Assembly: GCA_037126765.1 (NCBI GenBank) | Contig: JBBCBC010000037.1 | Coordinates: 12,219,263 to 12,283,262, forward strand | Length of the DNA stretch: 64,000 bases | Direction: 5' to 3' | DNA from: Stenogyne calaminthoides | Lineage: Eukaryota; Streptophyta; Magnoliopsida; Lamiales; Lamiaceae | Shown: piece by piece, positions 58,896-64,000 of the stretch | Layout: each line of letters opens with the position of its first letter | Numbering within the stretch: position 1 is the stretch's first letter | Translations under genes and position numbers: made by a program | Notes under the pieces: model-generated | What the model was told of the DNA's origin: nothing | What the model saw: only the letters and a program-made list of their open reading frames with translations | The model's database searches: none

Positions 58896-61800
58896 CTGTA
58901 ATTTTACTCATGAAAGTTATGTCTGGATCTTATCTATTAAAGACGAATGAGCACTGGCATCACATAAAATGCTTATTTTGGCTGCAGCTTGCTAGAAGAT
59001 ATACTGGAGGTCATAAGGGATCTATTTCTTGTTTGATGACTTTCATGGCCTCTTCTGGCGAGGTAGGTCCTAAGCTGTAAATTTATATATATTTTCAAAG
59101 CATAGAGACGTGTTTGACTTTACATAACAATAACAATGTGATTTAGTAATCCCCCACCCCCACTCTTCCACACATAGTGTTAGTTGATACTTGATAGTAG
59201 TAAAGATGGCCTAATGTTTTTGCTTTATGAGTTATATTAGTTTACATAGCTGAATATTGCCTGTTTTGGTATTTGAAAATGAGATTGATCCAGTCTCGCT
59301 TTTGAGGAGAGTGACAGGATCATGATCAGGCACATGATGAAGCCACATAATTAGGTCCTTGTTCTTTATTTGCATGAAAAATTCAACCCTAATAAGTGCC
59401 TAACGTCCAATACATAATGAAAAACTTTTATGCAAATAAAATCACAAGGACTCAATTTTTATAAACAAAAGTATGGGAACCCAATTTAATTCAAATGAAT
59501 GTCCAATTGTCCATGAGCTAATGCTTATTAATGATAAAAAAGGAATTCGGACTCAACTTCTAATTTGTTGAAAAGGATCAATAACATGCTTGGTGTTCAC
59601 AGATCTAGATCCAATTATTATGCTTGGTTGTAAAATACTAGTGCTTGGCTAGGCTCTGGGAGGTTCTATCAGGGAAATATTTTTGTAGAGTATATTAGTT
59701 GCAACTTTTTTTAATTCTTATTTATTTCAAAATACTGTATCATATAGAATCTGTTTTATAAGCAGTTTAATTTATCCCAAATATGCTTCTTGTACACAAT
59801 CATGAGAACTTAATGTTCAAAATCTATCAATGTTATTTGTCCAATCTGCAAGCATGCAACATGTCGAGGTGCAGTTTTTGTTTGTGCCAATATCAAGGAT
59901 TCAACCTTGCTCAGCCTTATGAGTTGTTCACAATATACTTACAACAAGATTTACACCATTACATGTTTCCTAAAACCAAACTTGGTGAATTTCCATACGT
60001 TCAATTAGCAAATTATGCATGTATATTGTTTTACATTTTTTTGGTTCACTCATTAGACTCTCCGTGTTCTATGTGCATTTTAATCAGGCCCTTTTGGTTT
60101 CTGGTGGTAGTGATGGCTTGCTAGTGCTTTGGAATGCAGACTATGGTCAAGATTCACGAGAACTTGTTCCCAAGTTGAGCTTAAAAGTACTTTTCTGTAT
60201 ATCTTCTCAGTATTTTTCATGTATAGGATTCTTTTTATTATAAAAGAAGCACCTCTAAAGAAAGCAGGAGTTTGCTGTTAACTGTTATACTGATTTTTTT
60301 TTTTTTTTTTAGAAAAGCCTCTGATATTCCCCTATTATTCTTATAGGCACATGATGGGGGAGTTGTTGGTATTGAGCTTTCCCGTGTGATTGGTGCTGCA
60401 CCACAGCTCATTACCATTGGCGCTGACAAGACTTTAGCTATCTGGGACACTATATCATTTAAGGTGCTAATTAATTTATCCCTGCCTTTTTATAACTTAA
60501 AGAATCAATGTGACAATTCTCTCATGTTTAAAAATACCCTCCCATTAATATTAGGAACTGCGTCGAATAAAGCCTGTTTCAAAATTGGCTTGCCATAGTG
60601 TGGCATCTTGGTGCCATCCTCGAGCTCCAAATCTTGATATCTTGACATGCGTCAAAGATTCCCATATATGGTATGTATGCAGTTTCTCCATCACAGTTTC
60701 ACATTGCACTATTGCACGCTATATGTGCTGTCGTTAAGTTTGTTCTTTTGCTACTTACTGACATAAAGATATAACTGATTACCACTAAACCTTTATAGGG
60801 CCATCGAACATCCCACTTATTCAGCTCTCACAAGGCCACTTTGTGAATTGTCATCATTAGTTCCACCTCAGTTGCTTGCATCTCACAAGAAGCTCAGGGT
60901 ATGATTTTAAAATATTTTAATTCTGTTGGTTTTGATTATCAGTGAGAAGATTTCTAGGATAATGGATTTATATTGAGCCTATAGTCCTTATCTGATATTT
61001 CTTCTATAGGTTTATTCAATGGTTGCACATCCTTTGCAACCTCATCTTGTCTCAGCTGGAACCAACATGGGTGTCCTTATATGTGAGTTTGATGCCAAAT
61101 CACTCCCACCTGTAGTTCCATTGCCAGCAACACCAGGAAGCCGAGAACATGCTGCTGTGTACGTAGTTGAAAGGGAATTGAAATTACTGCAATTTCAATT
61201 GTCAAACACAGCAAATCCAGCTCTTGGAAGCAATGGCTCCTTGAATGATGCGGGAAGAATCAGGGGAGAGACACCAGAACAGCTCCATGTGAAACAGGTT
61301 AAAAAGCATGTTAGCACTCCTGTTCCACATGATTCATACTCAGTTCTTTCCGTCAGCAGTTCAGGAAAGTAAGTAGCCTCTTCATTTTTATATTTAGCAA
61401 TAGGAACAATTTGCTGGAATTCTTCTTGAATCCTAACTGTTTTGTTCTTCGATATTATAAAGCATTAATCATCATGTGTGTGCATACAGGTTTCTTGCCA
61501 TTGTGTGGCCGGATATTCCCTATTTCTCCGTTTACAAGGTGAGTGACTGGTCAATCGTTGATTCTGGTAGTGCAAGGCTCTTGGCTTGGGACGCTTGTAG
61601 GGATAGGTTTGCCTTACTAGAGTCTGTATTACCTCCCAGAATGCCTATAATCCCTAAAGGCAGCTCATCACGAAAGGCAAAAGAAGCTGCAGCTGCTGCT
61701 GCACAAGCTGCTGCTGCTGCAGCTTCCGCGGCTTCATCTGCCAGCGTTCAAGTTCGTATACTACTGGATGATGGAACATCGAACATATTGATGAGGTCAG

Positions 61801-63866
61801 TTGGTAGCCGCAGTGAACCAGTTACTGGTTTGCACGGGGGAGCCTTACTTGGTGTTGCTTATCGAACATCTCGAAGGGTAAGCCCTGTTGCTGCCACAGC
61901 TATTTCAACAATTCAGTCTATGCCCATGTCAGGATTTGGAGGTAGTTCTAATTCTTCTTTCAGTACTATGGATGATGGATTTTCTTCACAAAAATCTACC
62001 GAAGTGGCTCCTTCAAACTTCCAACTATACAGCTGGGAAACTTTTCAACCAGTGGGAGGTCTTCTTCCTCAACCCGAATGGACCGCATGGGACCAAACTG
62101 TTGAATATTGTGCTTTTGCCTACCAACAATGTATTGTCATATCCACCTTGCGTCCACAGTTTCGATACCTAGGGGATGTGGCTATTCCTAATGCCACTGG
62201 AGGTGTTTGGCACCGAAGGCAATTGTTCGTCTCTACGCCAACCACCATCGAGTGTGTTTTTGTGGATGCTGGTATTACACCTATTGATATAGAAACAAAG
62301 AGAAGGAAAGAAGAGACGCGGCTTAAAGAGGCACAGTCAAGAGCTGTTACAGAACATGGAGAATTGGCATTAATAGCAGTTGATAGTCAACAAACTGCTT
62401 CACGGGAGAGAATTGCACTGAGACCCCCCATGTTACAAGTTGTCAGACTAGCTTCTTTTCAGTACCCTCCCTCAATACCTCCATTCTTAACATTGCCTAA
62501 ACAATCAAGGCCCGACGGTACTGATTCACCAATACTCATGGAGGATAGGAAAGTTAATGAAGTGGCTGTGGGGGGTGGTGGGGTTGCTGTTGCTGTCACC
62601 AGATTCCCCCAAGAACAAAAACGACCCGTTGGACCTCTCGTTATTGCTGGGGTAAGAGATGGGGTTCTCTGGCTAATTGATAGATACATGACTGCTCATG
62701 CTATATCGCTTAGCCATCCTGGTATCCGTTGTCGATGTCTAGCGGCATATGGAGATGCTGTTAGTGCAGTAAAATGGGCAAGTAGGCTTGGTAGAGAACA
62801 TCATGATGATTTAGCTCAATTTATGCTTGGAATGGGTTATGCCACTGAAGCACTCCACTTGCCTGGTATTTCCAAGAGGTTGGAATTCGACCTAGCAATG
62901 CAGAGTAATGATTTGAAACGAGCCCTTCAATGCCTTCTAACAATGAGCAACAGTAGGGATATAGGGCAAGAAGCCCTGGGATTGAACTTGAATGACATTA
63001 TGAGTTTGTCTTCAAGAAAGGAAAATGTTGTGGATGCTGTTCAAGGAATAGTTAAGTTTGCCAAGGAGTTCCGTGAGCTCATTGATGCTGCAGATGCTAC
63101 TGGACAAGCTGATATTGCTCGTGAAGCCCTTAAAAGATTAGCTGCTGCTGGTTCTGTCAAAGGGGCTTTGCAAGGTCATGAGATAAGAGGGCTGACTTTA
63201 CGCCTTGCAAATCACGGAGAACTGACACGCCTCAGCGTATGTATCTTTTATCTATTAACAGTGTTCTAACCTATATCTTGGTGTGAATTTGTCTGCCTTA
63301 TGTTGTACGAAACTACAAGAAATTATACAAGTTAATGCTAGTATTGAACTCAACTGCAATAATCTGCTTGGATGTGTAAAATCCTATTTCATATTGAGCT
63401 ATAATTTTTCCTTCTTAAGCAAATGCCAAGTTCAAATTTTCAAAGAAGAATCTCTGTAAATGTGTCGTGTGTTGTAAATTTTAAACATGTGTAAAGTAGG
63501 ATATTTAATCTTGAGGTTTGATCTATTTATAAGAGTACCTTATTATGTTGTAAAAAATTACAAATATTCCCTTTAGGTCCCCACAAGAAGTGCAATTTAT
63601 TTAAAAATATATATCAAGGGGTATTTTTAGTTTACAAAATTGGTTGAATTTTTCCCACTTATCTTTGAAATATTGCATTTTGATTTTTTCCTGTTAACGA
63701 CTCGGTCTATCTTTGCAAACATTTGCAGAATTTGGTGAACAATTTGATCTCAGTTGGTTCAGGAAGAGAAGCTGCTTTTGCAGCTGCTCTTCTGGGAGAC
63801 AATGTACTCATGGAGAAGGCTTGGCAGGAGACAGGGATGCTCGCTGAAGCTGTTCTCCACGCTCAT
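56217..63866 (+). CDS. TWD40-2: TWD40-2-type subunit of the TPLATE complex (WD40 protein), partial
   Basis: TWD40-2 (At5g24710 type) is a core subunit of the eight-part TPLATE complex, an adaptor for clathrin-mediated endocytosis at the plant plasma membrane. Exons: 56217-56348, 56469-56553, 57145-57184, 57275-57523, 58764-58863, 58988-59062, 60088-60186, 60347-60463, 60555-60670, 60799-60898, 61010-61368, 61490-63236, 63729-63866, then the window ends in the next intron. In frame throughout, 1119 residues so far; the full protein would be larger. WD40 blades are visible near residues 23-45, 180-202, 227-247 and 279-299 (LITIGADKTLAIWD). An alanine-rich segment (about 557-576) marks a linker between propeller parts. 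Residues about 880-1119 form an alpha-solenoid. The call rests on strong family likeness. Confidence 0.9.
58865..58892 (+). repeat. (TC)14 microsatellite at a splice donor
   Basis: The TC run starts with the T of the GT donor of TWD40-2 intron 5, so the donor reads GTCTCTC. Confidence 0.9.
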
Positions 63867-64000
63867 GTATGATTTACATACCCTCATAAATTTATAGGGA
63901 TAATTACAAACACTAACCTTGCAGTTTAGCTTAATTACAAAAGAACCATATGTAGTTTTCTTAATGCTAAATTAAGCTAATATCCTTATATTTACGTTTT

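Noticed and set aside
1..64000. tRNA, rRNA, CRISPR or bacterial-type operon signals
   Set aside because: None seen on either strand by eye; a tRNAscan run would be decisive.

Overview
This window is plant nuclear DNA, almost certainly from a eudicot. The base composition is AT-rich, the genes have many short introns with GT-AG borders, one gene encodes a subunit of the plant TPLATE endocytosis complex, and the intergenic space is packed with typical plant transposons. I cannot name the species from the sequence alone.

Two transposon-rich blocks flank or separate four real genes. Positions 1-20.5 kb are a graveyard of elements. It starts with the 3' part of a Tat-lineage Ty3/gypsy retrotransposon (1-7213): a broken integrase, 43-bp tandem repeats, an antisense ORF with its own TATA box, and a 960-bp 3' LTR. 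That element cuts into a hAT DNA transposon (7214-9465). Next comes a stray double-stranded-RNA-binding exon, and then a decayed autonomous Helitron (about 14.1-18.6 kb) with a textbook 3' hairpin and CTAA end. The Helitron has been invaded by a LINE, a Mutator-like MITE with 9-bp target duplications, and another foldback element.

The genes are: NUP160, a scaffold nucleoporin of the Nup107-160 complex (20937-33632, plus strand, 27 exons, 1501 aa); a VTT/SNARE-associated Golgi protein (38428-40254, plus strand, 4 coding exons, 320 aa); an Enhancer-of-polycomb-like NuA4 subunit (41150-49252, minus strand, 12 exons, 453 aa); and a TWD40-2-type TPLATE-complex subunit (56217 to beyond the right edge, plus strand, 13 exons seen, 1119 residues). 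All exon chains keep frame from end to end, so all four look functional. The VTT and EPL genes are tail to tail. The EPL and TWD40-2 genes are head to head across about 7 kb.

That 7-kb gap holds the best-resolved transposon structure in the window: a 3.37-kb hAT (51314-54683) inserted inside a different, roughly 644-bp non-autonomous hAT (50717-54738), with both sets of 8-bp target duplications still readable. It is followed by a third hAT-type element (55038-55957) that ends only 260 bp before the TWD40-2 start codon. A fourth hAT MITE lies in an EPL intron. I see no RNA genes, CRISPR arrays or new gene system. What is unusual is transposon nesting and the effect of insertions on neighbouring genes.
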